Origin: Temnothorax longispinosus
Lineage: Eukaryota > Arthropoda > Insecta > Hymenoptera > Formicidae
Direction of reading: 5' to 3'
Assembly: GCF_030848805.1 (NCBI RefSeq)
Contig: NC_092361.1
Coordinates: 10,552,504 to 10,616,503 of the forward strand
DNA length: 64,000 nt
The notes under the pieces are model-generated. The model did not search any database, was not told the DNA's origin, and worked only from the letters and a program-made list of their open reading frames with translations. How positions within the stretch are numbered: position 1 is the first letter of the stretch; each line of letters begins with the position of its first letter. A program made the translations under genes and the position numbers. Positions 1-10,507 of this stretch are shown piece after piece.

Positions 1-1525
1 GCAGCGGCGAGGTTATGCGCGGGAGGACCGTAGCCTCTATCGAGAACCGAGTGTCGTCGCGACCGCGCGGGCGGATCACGAGGGAGGTGAGGCCCCTCGT
101 CGTGGCCGCCCTAGCTTCGTTTATCGCCAACACGGTTGCACTGTGTTTGGTGCGACGAAAGCCGCCCTTCCGAAGGCAGCCCTCGGTAATGAAATTGGCC
201 TGACTCGCGCTGTCCAGCAATATGCGTACGGGGAACGCATTGCCACGCGCGTCTATCGCCTCGGCTCGTACGGTGGACAGGAGAACGATTCTATTGGCTA
301 GGCTAGTCATTGTTACAATCGGCGCATCCTCCGACTGAGGAGCGGGTACGGCGTCCGGTTCGGCAGGAGTCACGCTAATGGGTTCGGTCTTAGGAGTAGT
401 ATTAGAGCTCTGCTCGTAATGCAGAAGCGTATGATGCTTTGTTCCGCAGGACCGACATGCCCACGCGGAAGGACAGTTTTTCATGCCATGCCCTGAGCGC
501 AGGCAGTTGAGGCACAATCTCAAGTCGCGAGCCTTAGCCTGCCTCTCTCTCGGCGAGAGTTTTAAAAACTGGGAGCACTTCGACACGTAGTGAGACTCTT
601 TACAAATGGGGCAATCGGCCGTGTTAGTCACGAACGAAGAGACCGGCGCCGACTTGGTTTTGGAGGACGGGCCCGCGACGGCCTCGAGAACCTGACAATG
701 TTCCGCTAGAAATTTCGTGAGTTGAGTATATCGCGGTATCTCCTCAGCCCGGTGAGCCGACTCGAATTTTTCCCGAAGGGATCGAGGAAGCTTGTCTAAC
801 AAAAACTTCAGTAGGATAAAGTCCCATGAATCGGTAGGGAACTTCATCAATGCGAGCGCGCGCGTGTTCTCGGTAAACGTATCTAATAAGTGGTGAAGAG
901 CCTCGGCCGACTCCGCCTTCAATGGCTTTGCCTCGATTATCGAATTCAAGTGATGGTCCGCTAACCTTCTCTTATTCCGGTATCGATCGACCAGCGAGTC
1001 GTAAGCGATCGGATAGTACTCCTCGGAAAACGGCAGGTTTTTCACCACGTTGAGTGGTTCCCCCTTGAGTGAAGCTAGCAGATACTGGTATTTCTCTATC
1101 GCGGAAATCTGCTGGTTGTGTATCGACGCGTTGAACAACGCGATGAAGGAAGGTCACAACGTGAGGTCGCCGGAAAACTGCGGTAGCGGGATCTTAGGCA
1201 ACTTGACCACCGAGGCCTGACCCGAGGGCGGTGCCGGCGCGCCTCCGAATGGCGCGCCCGTTTCACGATGATATCGACTCTTTACGGCGTAATGCATTTT
1301 ATCGAAACTGGCTCGGATTTCGTCCTCGACATCGAAATCCGCCGCTTCTTGGATGACCTTCAGGTGGGTGGCCTCAAAATCGTCCGCGATCTTCGCTACG
1401 CTCGAGTAGCGAGCGAGGAAGGTCGCTCGGATTGCCGCGTCGGTCGCGGCTTGTAGGGAGAGGTCGTGTATTTCTTGCATACGCCGATTGCATACTTCGC
1501 GACGAGCATATGCGTTTTTCGACAT
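1..1525 (-). pseudogene. BEL/Pao retrotransposon gag-protease, 3' truncated by window edge, one in-frame stop
   Basis: Reading the minus strand from the ATG at 1525 gives a BEL/Pao-type Gag. A helical N-terminal part is followed by the hallmark segment KLPKIPLPQFSGD (about 1190-1150). The downstream two-knuckle nucleocapsid region includes DCPICKESHYVSKC, then CLNCLRSGHGMKNC (CX2CX4HX4C), then a CX2C...HTLLH knuckle (about 640-430). The frame then enters a retropepsin-like DUF1758 domain with LLDSASQANFIT near 220 and stays open to base 1. The only break seen is a TGA at 1156-1154, where family members normally have tryptophan after SGDLTL. This is therefore a single nonsense change in an otherwise open frame. 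In this family Gag packages the RNA and the protease matures the polyprotein in the cytoplasm. RT, RNase H and integrase would lie beyond the window edge. A Met further upstream in frame (1624) lies in the leader and looks non-coding. Confidence 0.85.
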
Positions 1526-2500
1526 GATGTAACAAAGGGGTCGTCCACCACAGACAGACGAAGCTAAGAGCAAAGGGAAAACGACGAATAGGCAATCGGA
1601 GGCGACGGCAACTCGAACCAACAATATCGAAACCCGGCGAAAACAATCACGAAAGTCAGGTCGCCAAGGTGAAAGATAACGGACGGCTTCGTTCGATGCT
1701 CGCGCAAAGTCCCGAGGGAATATTCTCGGTAATATTCCTCGAGTTGAACGCGGAGAATACCAGCCGTCGGATTAGCGCGATAAACAATGATGCGATTCGA
1801 CTCGCGGACGTCAGGACACGCGTCGCAGAATTCGAAAGGCAAATATTCTCGATCGGCGACAATAATATTCTTGAACGATGGTACTCTCGCACGGATCACG
1901 AATGTCGGGATAATACAAGTGTTGGGTCGGGCTGTATGTCACCTCGCTACGACGAAAACACGAGCGATGCCCGAGACTATACAGAAAAACAACGCGCACG
2001 AGACCGGCCCGTAATCGAAGGCCACGGCCGTTGTCTCTATGCGCGAAAGTATCGCTGGCCCGGAATACTCGGATATTCGACCGAATATTTCGGTTACGAT
2101 TAAGTCAATTATATGGCGACTAATTACCGCGTCGAGCGCGGAATCGATTTTAAGGCGATTAACGGCTGCGGCCCGAGCTATGACGAACGAAGTTCGCGCG
2201 CGTATTCCCGTTGCGAAGCTAGCGTTGCACGAGAGATACCGCGCGAGACACGAGTTGTCAGCACGCCGAGCGTTATTGCACCTCGTTAATGCGAGAATAA
2301 GTATTCAGCGAATTCGCGTAAATTACAGACGGCTAATGGCCGATTGCGTGATGCTACGCGAGAATTCCCTTCGCGAAGCGAGCGTTGCGAAACGGGAGAT
2401 CCTGCGAGACCCGCAAGGTCACGCGCAATTGCACTACGCGTTACAGAGCACAAGATTCGGTGACTTAGAACAATGAAAGGACACGCGAAAGGTCGGCGGC
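1526..2500 (-). repeat. Probable leader, primer site and 5' LTR of the BEL/Pao element
   Basis: This GC-rich block sits directly upstream (minus sense) of the gag start. Minus-strand TGGCGACCTGACTTTC (1666-1651) looks like a primer-binding site. It is preceded by a sequence ending in ...CTTTCA at 1670, as expected for an LTR 3' end. The block is full of short ORFs on both strands with no domain. The outer LTR boundary could not be fixed and lies somewhere around 2450-2500. The 3' LTR is outside the window. Confidence 0.5.
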
Positions 2501-2546
2501 AATAGACTAATCGCGAAGATATGAAGATCCGGCTCGAAGGACCAGA

Positions 2547-3205
2547 TGCTCGGGGGGCGGTAGAGCCGTACCCGGATTTGCGATAAAGCGAAGCTCGAAG
2601 GACCAGGGGTGTAAGTCTCCCCAAAGCGAGTTAAGTTAAGCAAATGCGACTCACCGTTCGTTGTGCCGTCGACTCCTGGATGCTTCGTCTCGGTCGCGAT
2701 CGGGCTCGTGCAGCAACGCAAGCAGGGCAGCAAGCAAGGCAAATGCAAGGCAGGCAGCAGTAAGTCAAGGCAGGCAGCGAGCAAGCAGGAGGAAGCAGGT
2801 AAAGGCAGCAAACAAGCAGGCCGAGAAAGTAGGCGATCGCACTATCAGGGAGCGAGCTGATGATCTCGCGACTCCGGATATTAGCGCAAGTCTCTCTGCT
2901 CCGAAAATCTCTCTGTGCTCCGAGACGTCGTAACGATGAGTGCCGAGAGCTCGCGGCGCTGGAACAGTGTCGCGAGCGAGTACTTGTTCTTCAGGCGGGT
3001 GCCCTCGTGGGGTGAGCGAGGGCAGCACCGATTGGTGAGTCGCGCAATCATCGATTCCGCGTTGATCGCGATCCGCCGACGTTTCGCGCGAGTCACCGAA
3101 ATACTTAATACTAGGTACGCGAAGACTACTATGTACAACGAGTAACGAGACTAAACTAATGAGTATGATACATGCATCTATCTACAGTTTGGTGAGCGCC
3201 AAACA
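2547..3205 (+). repeat. Solo LTR A of a dispersed LTR family
   Basis: This block shares an ordered set of motifs with 40635-41292, 45385-46142 (inverted) and 46419-47107. It has a G-run after TG at the start, CGAAGGACCAG, GACTCACCG, a purine-rich GCAAGCAAGCAGG-type stretch, GGTGAGTCGCG, CGACGTTTCGCGCGA, and an end in GCGCCAAACA. No internal retroviral genes lie beside it, so it is a solo LTR. No matching flanking duplication was found for this copy. It is opposite in orientation to the BEL fragment at 1-1525, so it is not that element's own LTR. Confidence 0.65.
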
Positions 3206-3314
3206 ATCTCAGTATTAAAATAAAAAGTCCTAGTGTTCGATATATTACAATAGCCGTATTTCACCGCTTGTACGCTTGTTTTTTTGTTCATGTGTTCTTT
3301 AACCAGCATAGACT

Positions 3315-3623
3315 TTAGTATAAGTACGTAAGGTTTTTCTGCGTGCAACTTATACTATATGTTTTCTGAACAACACTAATATTGACAACCATTTTGCCAT
3401 GGATATCAGAAACGGTACTGTTGACTTCTTCTTGTATATACATGTATAGCTCAAGTTCAATGTCATAGTGCTGCGGTATTATGTGGTTCGGTAAACGAAA
3501 ATAACTATCATCTTTAATGCTGCTAGAATCGATTTCTTGAGTTGTAACGCCGACGAATAGTAAGCCACTATTTAATAATAGCGTTAGAAATGCCACACCA
3601 ATTTTCATACTGAGTCTCTGCAA
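3315..3623 (-). pseudogene. Aminopeptidase N-like (M1 family) first exon or relic
   Basis: The 102-residue minus-strand ORF starts with a signal-peptide-like segment (MKIGVAFLTLLLNSGLLFVG, residues 6-25). It then reads FRLPNHIIPQHYDIELELY, the signature start of the M1 aminopeptidase N-terminal beta domain. In such secreted or membrane-anchored zinc exopeptidases the catalytic HEXXH lies several hundred residues later, so it is not expected here. After VVNISVVQKT the reading SISCTQKNLT has the right length but the wrong residues, which suggests two compensating small indels. The frame stops at 3315, next to a possible splice donor. The downstream sequence is a solo LTR and retroelement, with no second exon recognisable. 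It could be exon 1 of a live gene with a long intron, but a decayed duplicate is more likely. Identification is from family memory, not a search. Confidence 0.5.
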
Positions 3624-4734
3624 GAATATCTTTTTGAGATATATGAATTTGAATTTACAGCATAAACAATTTACAGTAAATCATAATAAAACCAGAATGA
3701 ATTTATCTCGAAGAAAAGGAGAAAAAGAAGAGAGAATAAATTTTCTTGATAGTTCTTGAAATAAATAAATTTAAATATAAAAATAATGTTGCATTTAATA
3801 CAGACATTGCACAAGACATTTTACCAGAAATAAAACGCTTGAATATCTTTCTTGGAGTTGAAAATTGAACATACCTATGTAGAACATAATTTAAATGAGT
3901 TTAACCGACGAACATAACGCACATAATAAGTGTTATTTGTTTAAGCTCGTTTTTCATTACCTTATTTTTAATTATTTTTATGTTAAATATATGTCTCTGT
4001 AATGTTTAATATAAATTAAATATAATAACTTTAATCTTCAAAGAGAGTTCTTTAGTTTATACTTCAACACGGGGTATATTATAATTGGCGAAAAATGATT
4101 CTCTGAAACCGCACGTGTGTGTAAATAATTCAGTAGAAAATATATAATCTTTATTTCAAAATACATTTGCACACTACGTACCAAAAATATATAATATGAT
4201 AACGTAGTTTTTGCTATTCAATTGATTGAATTTCAGAAAAGAAAAAGATTTAAAAGTATATAACTATGTCAGTCAATAAAGAGACATAGACGCAAATTGA
4301 ATCATATATATTTAATTGCCTGCTCATTAAATATAAAGTGCAAACACATAGAAATTGTATATTTTTCTATACTTAAATGCAATAGGAAGAAATAATTAAA
4401 CAAGTATCCTTGCATAGGAATATTATGCATAATTTTTACAAAACATATTTGAGATTCGCGCAATTGAGATATATAATAAAATTAATAACGATTCTATAAA
4501 TCTTAGGTATATGTTAATAATACGACATGATCTTTTTAATCATGAAACTTCCAAACTAACGGAAAAAGATTCGTATCCTAAATGCCAATAATTTTTCTAG
4601 TGTAACAATAATACTGAAAATATATGGATAGAAATATATATAATAAATAATAACATAATTAATGATAAAGAAGAGCTTTTGTCGCGCATATCGATTTTCA
4701 ATAATGGATATTATAACAAATACGTTTTACGTCC
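3624..4734. other. AT-rich spacer, no gene seen
   Basis: Strongly AT-rich, with no ORF of note, no tRNA-like fold and no domain. Nothing resembling a further aminopeptidase exon is visible on the minus strand. Confidence 0.6.
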
Positions 4735-4995
4735 ATTCGAAAACAAATTATGTGTACACATAATAAAAATTGTATGAATTAAAATTATGTGTATACACAT
4801 AATAAAAATGCGGAATTATTTTTGTCAGACATAATTTTAATTCATCCAATTTTTATTATGTCAAGACATAATTTTAATTCATCCAATTTTTATTATGTCT
4901 AGACATAATTTTAATTCGTCCAATTTTTATTATGTCTAGACATAATTTTGATTCAGCGAATTTTTATTATGTCCTGACATAATTTTAATTCTGCC
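4735..4995. repeat. Palindromic ~38-bp tandem repeats
   Basis: About six degenerate copies of a unit containing ACATAATTTTAATTC followed by CAATTTTTATTATGTC. Each unit begins with GACATAAT and ends with ATTATGTC, so every copy can fold on itself. The first two copies carry GTGTACACAT or GTGTATACACAT joints and the later ones TCTAGA joints. The array abuts the outer end of the 90-bp minisatellite and may be part of the same element. Confidence 0.75.
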
Positions 4996-6462
4996 GCTAA
5001 GGAATTTTTAAATCGATTCTTATGAATCAAGCTTGAATTCGATGTCTAGGTGTCCCAGGTTGCCGATGACGAGGTCCACATAGTGCGCTTCATAGTTTTT
5101 GGTATCCAGGTGTATTAATACCTTGAATTCGATGTCCACGTGTTCCAGGTTGCCGATGATGGGTTCCAGATAGTGCGCTTCATAGTTTTTGGTGTTCAGG
5201 TGTAATAATACGTTGAATTCGATGTCTAGGTGTCCCACGTTGCCGATGACGAGGTCCACATAGTGCGCTCCGTAGTTTTTGGTGTCTACGTGTATTAATA
5301 CCTCGAATTCGATATCTACGTGTCCTACATTCAGATTTAAAGTTATTAATACACCTAGACACCAAAAACTACGAAGCGCTATGTGGACCTCGTCATCGGC
5401 AACCTGGGACACGTGGACATCGAATTTGAGGTATTATTACATCTAGACACCGAAAACTACGGAGGGCGCTATCTGGACCTCGTCATCAGCAACCTGGGAC
5501 ACCTAGACATCAATTTCAAGGTATTAATACACGTAGACACCGAAAACTACAAAGCGCATTATGTGGATCTCATCATCGGCAACCTGGGACACCTAGACAT
5601 CGAATTCAAGGTATTAATACACGTAGACACCGAAAACTACGGAGCTCACTATCTAGATATCGTCATCGGCAACCTGGGACACGTAGACATCGCATTCAAC
5701 GTATTATTACACCTGGACACCGAAAACTACAAAGCGCACTATGTGGACCTCGTCCTCGGCAACCTGGGACACCTAGACATCGAATTCAACGTACGATTAC
5801 ACCTGGACACCGAAAACTATGAAGCGCACAATTTGGATCCCGTCATCGGCAATCTGGGACACGTGGACATTGAATTCAAGATATTAATACACGTAGACAC
5901 CGAAAACTACGGAGCGCACTATGTGGACCTCGTCATCGGCAACCTGGGACACCTAGACATCGAATTCAACGTACGATTACACCTGGACACCGAAAACTAT
6001 GAAGCGCACTATCTGGATCCCGTCATCGGCAACCTGGGACACGTGGACATCGAATTCAAGATATTAATATACGTAGACACCGAAAACTACGGAGCGCACT
6101 ATGTGAACCTCGTCATCGGCAACCTGGGACACATAGACATCGAATTCAACGTACGATTACACCTGGACATCGAAAACTATGAAGCGCACTATCTGGATCC
6201 CGTCATCGGCAACCTGGGACACGTGGACATCGAATTCAAGGTATTAATACACGTAGACACCGAAAACTACGGAGCGCACTATGTGGACCTCGTCATCGGC
6301 AACCTGGGACACGTAGACATCGAATTCAACGTATTATTACACCTGGACACCGAAAACTATGAAGCGCACTATCTGGACCTCGTCATCGGCAACCTGAGAT
6401 GCCTAGACATCGAATTCAAGCTTGATTCATAAGAATCGACTTAAAAATTCTCTAGCGGCACT
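4993..6462. repeat. Inverted 90-bp minisatellite
   Basis: A 90-bp unit (AACCTGGGACAC recurs at 5401, 5491, 5581 and so on to 6391) is repeated about twelve times on the plus strand. About four copies run on the minus strand between 5020 and 5335, with the turn near 5340. Between 5821 and 6360 the units alternate in two types, giving a 180-bp higher-order repeat (5821, 6001, 6181). The two outer ends are mirror images: GAATCAAGCTTGAATTCGAT near 5026 and its complement near 6410, continuing into GCCGCTA and TAGCGGC. The whole block is thus a long palindromic array with terminal inverted repeats. Confidence 0.9.
5383..6432 (+). CDS. Repeat ORF of the 90-bp minisatellite (30-residue repeats), coding status unproven
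   Basis: The 349-codon frame reads about 11.5 copies of a 30-residue unit of the form YxAHYxDLVIGNLGHxDIEF followed by xVLxHxDTEN. The same peptide is read on the minus strand from 5412 to 5020 because the array is inverted. There is no signal peptide, Cys/His pattern or known domain that I recognise. Because the unit length is a multiple of three and has no stop in this frame, an open frame is expected by repetition alone. Against pure chance, many differences between units look conservative (E/D, V/L/I, N/K). I found no convincing promoter or Kozak context. It is most likely non-coding minisatellite DNA, but a repeat protein cannot be excluded. Confidence 0.3.
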   Translation: MDLVIGNLGHVDIEFEVLLHLDTENYGGRYLDLVISNLGHLDINFKVLIHVDTENYKAHYVDLIIGNLGHLDIEFKVLIHVDTENYGAHYLDIVIGNLGHVDIAFNVLLHLDTENYKAHYVDLVLGNLGHLDIEFNVRLHLDTENYEAHNLDPVIGNLGHVDIEFKILIHVDTENYGAHYVDLVIGNLGHLDIEFNVRLHLDTENYEAHYLDPVIGNLGHVDIEFKILIYVDTENYGAHYVNLVIGNLGHIDIEFNVRLHLDIENYEAHYLDPVIGNLGHVDIEFKVLIHVDTENYGAHYVDLVIGNLGHVDIEFNVLLHLDTENYEAHYLDLVIGNLRCLDIEFKLDS

Positions 6463-7019
6463 TTCTGCCAAAAGCGTAGAGAACTTTCTTTTCCGACAGC
6501 GGTGGTAATACGATGTAAGGATACGAAATCTCTCCAGATAAACATGAAGCAATTGACTCAATATATATTATATAAGTATGTACCTAATTTACCTAAATAG
6601 AAATCTTTCTCCTGACCGATAAGTCTATCGACCTAATTTCGAAATACGCGCGCGATATCGAAACTGGCGATACCTGCGCCGCCAGCGTCGAAAAAGTGAA
6701 AGTGACGTTTCTCTAATAATCATAATAATATTAAGATGAGAGCGGTCGACGTAGACGACGACGTATCTTAATAAAAAATTTTCACATTTGGACTTTGCGT
6801 CGCAATATCTCCGCTCGTAGGGCACGTAGCGGAATATTATAAGAGAACCCCCCCCCCCCCTAATTGGACTCCAAGCTGTCGATCAAGCCTACTTAGAACT
6901 TGATCCGTTCACTCGTTATCGAGATCTCAACATCTCGAGTACTCGCAACCCGTCGCGTCGCGTAAAAGAGTCACGGTCGGTCTCGCTCCGTGTACTTGGC
7001 GCGAGACACTACCGTGTCT
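6463..7019. other. Intergenic, 13-C homopolymer, no gene seen
   Basis: Mixed-composition spacer with a run of 13 C at 6848-6860. Short minus-strand reading at 6825-6625 has no recognisable domain. Confidence 0.5.
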
Positions 7020-7178
7020 CTTGATATCATATAGAATCGATTTTAGTCGATAAATGCTATTATTAAAAAAAAAATTTTATTTCCCGAAGTTGGAACCACG
7101 CGGAATTCATTTTTCACATCGAAAACAACTTATCTGTAAAGTTTTAAGTCGATCGGGAGCAGGGGTCATTCGGAACTA
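7020..7178 (+). repeat. One arm of a TA-flanked MITE family
   Basis: Matches both terminal arms of the element at 36525-37241: ATAGAATCGATTTTAGTCGA, a T/A run, TATTTCCCGAAGTTGG, AACAACTTATCTG, AAGTCGATCGGGAGCAGGGG and the end CATTCGGAAC followed by TA (7177-7178). Only one arm is present, so the copy is truncated or its partner is lost. Confidence 0.8.
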
Positions 7179-7671
7179 TATCCAAAAATTATTAACAAAA
7201 AAAGTTTCAAAAATATAGCAGTTATTTTGAGTATATTGAAAGGCATAAATGACTAAGTGTATGTAAAAATAGTACATGTATGAACAAAGAAAAGTCATTT
7301 AAAGCAGCTAATCGTTGATACATTGAACAGTTTTTTTGTTAAAGTAGAGATATATACTCTTCAATATACTAACTATTCTCTGCTTTAACAATTTATTCCT
7401 GTTACAGATATTAAGCGTTTAATTTAATAAACTTTCTTGTTAATAACTTTTTAATAACGATCTCTAACTAAAACTAAAGGAGGGGGGGACGAAACCCATT
7501 GCGTTCACGCAACAATTATATGTAGATCTCGTTTTGTTCTGCTTCCGCGTTCAATAGACTACTGTTTATTTATGTGTCCTTGTTAAAGAAACAATAGATA
7601 CTATACCATTTAAAGTATAAACATATTACCACAAATCCTTCTCAGTTGACTTTCACTCGTCAATCTTGCTA
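7179..7671. other. AT-rich spacer, no gene seen
   Basis: No domain, tRNA-like sequence or clear repeat recognised. A short G-run lies near 7481-7489. Confidence 0.5.
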
Positions 7672-8640
7672 GTTGTGTTGTGCTAGAAATTAAACGCAAA
7701 ATGCTGCTTCATGAATTTATTAATCTAACATATAATAAGCAGCGTCTTATTGAATATTTGTGTAAGAAAAAAGTCATCCGTCGAGAAATAACATGTCCAC
7801 AGTGCAATACAGTTATAAATATAACATATGAATCCAAGACACAAATTCTACACTGCAGCAATAAGTACTAAAAGCAAGTTCGAGGACGGAAAAGACAAAG
7901 AAAAACTTGCAATTTTAAAATAAGTATTTTTCATGGTACTTGGTTCGCAAAATAACATCTTGCTATGGTAAATGTATGTCGATTTATTGCGTATTTTTTA
8001 TATATACATTCCTCACGGCATACTTTTCTACGACAAGAACTATAGATTACCGATCATACAATAGTTGACTGGACCAACTTTTGTCGTGAGGTAAATATTA
8101 AACATCTTTTGAACATATTTCTATATTATTATTTTTCTTTATTTTTTCATTTGTTACTATCAATAGCTTCTAATGCAATGGGTTACTGACCATCAACAAC
8201 AAATCGGTGGACGCGGAATTATTGTTGAAATAGACGAGGCAAAATTATGAAGAAAAAAACACAATAAAGGCCGCATTGTTGAAGAACAATGGGTTTTCGG
8301 AGGAATAGAAGACAGTCACAAATTTTTTATTGTTCCCGTAAATCGCTCAAGTCATACGCTAATTCCTATAATAACTCGTTACATAGCGCCAGAATCGATT
8401 ATTCATTTGGACTGTTGGAAAGCGTACAGCGAATTACATAATTTAAATTACCAACATGAAACATGAAACAGTTAATCATAAAAAAATTTTATTGATCCCA
8501 CTACAGGTGCTTACACACAAAACATAGAGCGATTATGGCGCGAAATGAGAGCAGCAAAACCACGCTATGGTACGCGTACATACCATTATCAAGCATATCT
8601 TGCTGAATTCATATTTAAAAAATATTACAAGTTTAATAAA
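7672..8640 (+). pseudogene. Merlin-type (IS1016/ISXO2-like) DNA transposase, broken
   Basis: The ATG at 7701 opens MLLHEFINLTYNKQRLIEYL, then a zinc-ribbon-like CPQC...HC, up to a TAA at 7869. The homology continues in shifted frames. It ends in the ISXO2-like DDE domain: IGGRGIIVEIDEAKL (first Asp near 8233), WVFGGIE, RYIAPESIIHLDCWKAY (second Asp near 8410) and NIERLWREMR with the likely final Glu near 8530. The C-terminal part reads RYGTRTYHYQAYLAEFIFK to about 8630. Merlin enzymes cut and paste their own element in the nucleus. A 76-bp intron-like stretch (8091-8166, GT...AG) interrupts the gene in phase 0. A TGA at 8248-8250 and several frameshifts make this copy inactive. The terminal inverted repeats were not located. 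Confidence 0.85.
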
Positions 8641-9456
8641 CGCATTGACACAGTTTTTTCCAAATAATGAGCAAAGCATATCCTTTATAATATCTATAAT
8701 AAATGTATACGTATACTTAACGTGTATATATCACCGTTGTGAGGGACTGAAAGCGCCACCTGTGTGGAAGATAAGGAAGATAAGCAAGGAGGATTTCCAC
8801 GGAGTAAGTAAGCAGAAGCACGCCTGCCAAGCGCGTCGACTTATTTCCGAGTTTATCTGCCGTTCCATCGCCCTAGGGCGATTTTGTTTCAGGTATTTTG
8901 CATGCGCAGATTTGCAAGCTTAATTGCAAATATAAGGAAGCAACGCGGAAGCCGCAAGGGAGACGATTTTTTAGAATTTGTGACTGTTTTGCTGCGAGGA
9001 AGTGAGGTTAGAAAGAACCGCAAAGCACCGGAGAGGTGCATAGAGAACGGAAAAGGGACTAAAAGCGCCACCTGTGTGGAAGATAAGGAAGCAAAGACAG
9101 CGGAGAAAGGATTACCAGCTGAGACGGTAAACGATAAGTCCCAGGAAGGAATAACGAGAGAGGAAGAACCAGTCGACTCTGCGGAAAGAGAAACGTGGGA
9201 GAAGCGATAACACCAGCGAGAAGGGGAAAACCGAGTCAGGCCGCCAGGCTGGTGAGAGATAGAGAACGCAAAGTTGATCCTTGTTTTTGTAATAAAAAGA
9301 AAGAGAGGTGAGGAAGGGGAAGAGCACGCGCAAAAGGGCAAACGGAGGAACGACGAGAGGGACTCGCGGCTGAAAGGCGACGATACGAATCAAGAAGGAA
9401 AGGGTACGTTCGCCTTTGCACAAAATAAAGAGTTGCAGAACAATAGAGACGGAGAA

Positions 9457-9918
9457 ATGGAAGATATGTGGGATGAAAAGAGTGAAAGAGACATTCTGAT
9501 AGCACTGACAAGGCAAATGAGAGACATGAAGGATATGTTCACGCAGGAAAATAAAGAAATTAGAAGTGAGATGCAACAGCTGAAAGAGGAATTGCGTGCC
9601 GAAAGAGAGAGAAATGTCTTGAGAAAAAAGGATCAAGAAAAGAAAATAGAGGGAAAGCTAAATGATTTTGAGAAGAAATTATCGGGAAGCAAGCAAGCAA
9701 ATAAAATCAAGACAATAGAAGTTAGACTTAGTAAGATCGAGGAAGGCAATCAGAAAAATATACCGAGAACAAGCGAAAATACAGACGAATTGAGGAAACA
9801 AGTAAAGGAAATGGAAATCATGATGGAGAAAAAGGACAGAAAAGAAAGAAAGAATAATATTATTATAAAAGGCTTGAATGTAGGAAGGGAAAGAAAAAGA
9901 AAGTATAAGAATTTGTGA
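9457..9918 (+). CDS. LINE ORF1 protein, coiled-coil type
   Basis: From the ATG at 9457 the frame reads MEDMWDEKSERDILIALTRQ and then a long charged heptad-like helix (QENKEIRSEMQQLKEELRAE and onward). It ends near KKDRKERKNNIIIKGLNVG, the usual start of the RNA-binding part in L1-like ORF1 proteins. The frame is open further upstream, but the earlier in-frame codon is not ATG. It stops at 9918, after which similar lysine-rich reading continues in another frame to about 10245, so a frameshift has truncated it. Such proteins trimerise through the coiled coil and coat the LINE RNA in the cytoplasm. There is no CCHC knuckle in this part. Confidence 0.7.
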   Translation: MEDMWDEKSERDILIALTRQMRDMKDMFTQENKEIRSEMQQLKEELRAERERNVLRKKDQEKKIEGKLNDFEKKLSGSKQANKIKTIEVRLSKIEEGNQKNIPRTSENTDELRKQVKEMEIMMEKKDRKERKNNIIIKGLNVGRERKRKYKNL

Positions 9919-10295
9919 AAGAGCAAGATTAGTAGGAGGAAAAATAATACAGGCAAAAATAAAGGATCAAGAAAATAAAAGGGAAATAATGGAAAGTAAA
10001 AGCCGACTGAGAAGAGAAGAAATCTACTTGAAAACGACAGAACGGTAAAGGAAAGGGAAATACAAAGGAAAAGTGTAAACATGGCAAAAAAACAGAGAGC
10101 GCAAGAAAAGGAAGTGGTAGTTAGATATTGGAAGTTAAAAAAAGAAGATAAATGGAATGAAGCCAAAGCAGAGTTAGAATTGCAGACGTTTTTCCAAGCG
10201 GAGGCCGACAGAAGAGGCGAAGAGGATGGCACGAGAATGGAGTAGAGAAGGCCGAGAAGACACAGAATAAAAACAATGAATACAAGGAAGATAAA

Positions 10296-10503
10296 AAGAA
10301 AATAAGTATAATGTTTTGGAATGTGGCTGGACTATCATGGAAAGATAGAGATTTCTGAGACTACGTGAAAAAGTTTGACATAGTGAACCTCACAGAAACC
10401 TGGATAGAAGAGAAAAGGTGGAAGAAGATAGAGCATCTGCTGCCAACGGACTTTAACTGGGAAATACAATATGCAAAGAGAGATAAAAAGAAGGGCAGAT
10501 ATT
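10296..10503 (+). pseudogene. LINE ORF2 start: AP-endonuclease fragment with internal stop
   Basis: Reads KISIMFWNVAGLSWKDRDF, a TGA at 10356-10358 where tryptophan is expected, then VKKFDIVNLTETWIEEKRW and DFNWEIQYAKRDKKKGR. The N-containing first strand (FWNVAGL) and the LTETW strand with its catalytic Glu are typical of the LINE endonuclease that nicks the target DNA. The domain is cut off before its later Asp and His residues. Confidence 0.75.
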
Positions 10504-10507
10504 ATCA

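Larger units (their letters stand above)
8737..10503 (+). mobile_element. LINE (non-LTR) 5' fragment with ORF1 and start of endonuclease
   Basis: A 37-bp motif, beginning GGGACT and containing AAAGCGCCACCTGTGTGGAA, occurs twice (near 8748 and 9056), about 310 bp apart, like repeated 5' monomers. It is followed by a lysine/glutamate-rich ORF1 and then an AP-endonuclease start on the same strand. The element is cut off at about 10503, where the Transib inverted repeat begins. RT is absent. Confidence 0.75.

Noticed and set aside
15..203. 62-codon plus-strand ORF at the window start
   Set aside because: It is antisense to the BEL protease reading, which has recognisable motifs.
9750..10232. 160-codon hydrophobic minus-strand ORF
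   Set aside because: Antisense of a lysine-rich LINE ORF1; the Phe/Leu/Ser-rich composition is the complement of AAA/GAA codons. Similar shadows lie at 8889-9636.
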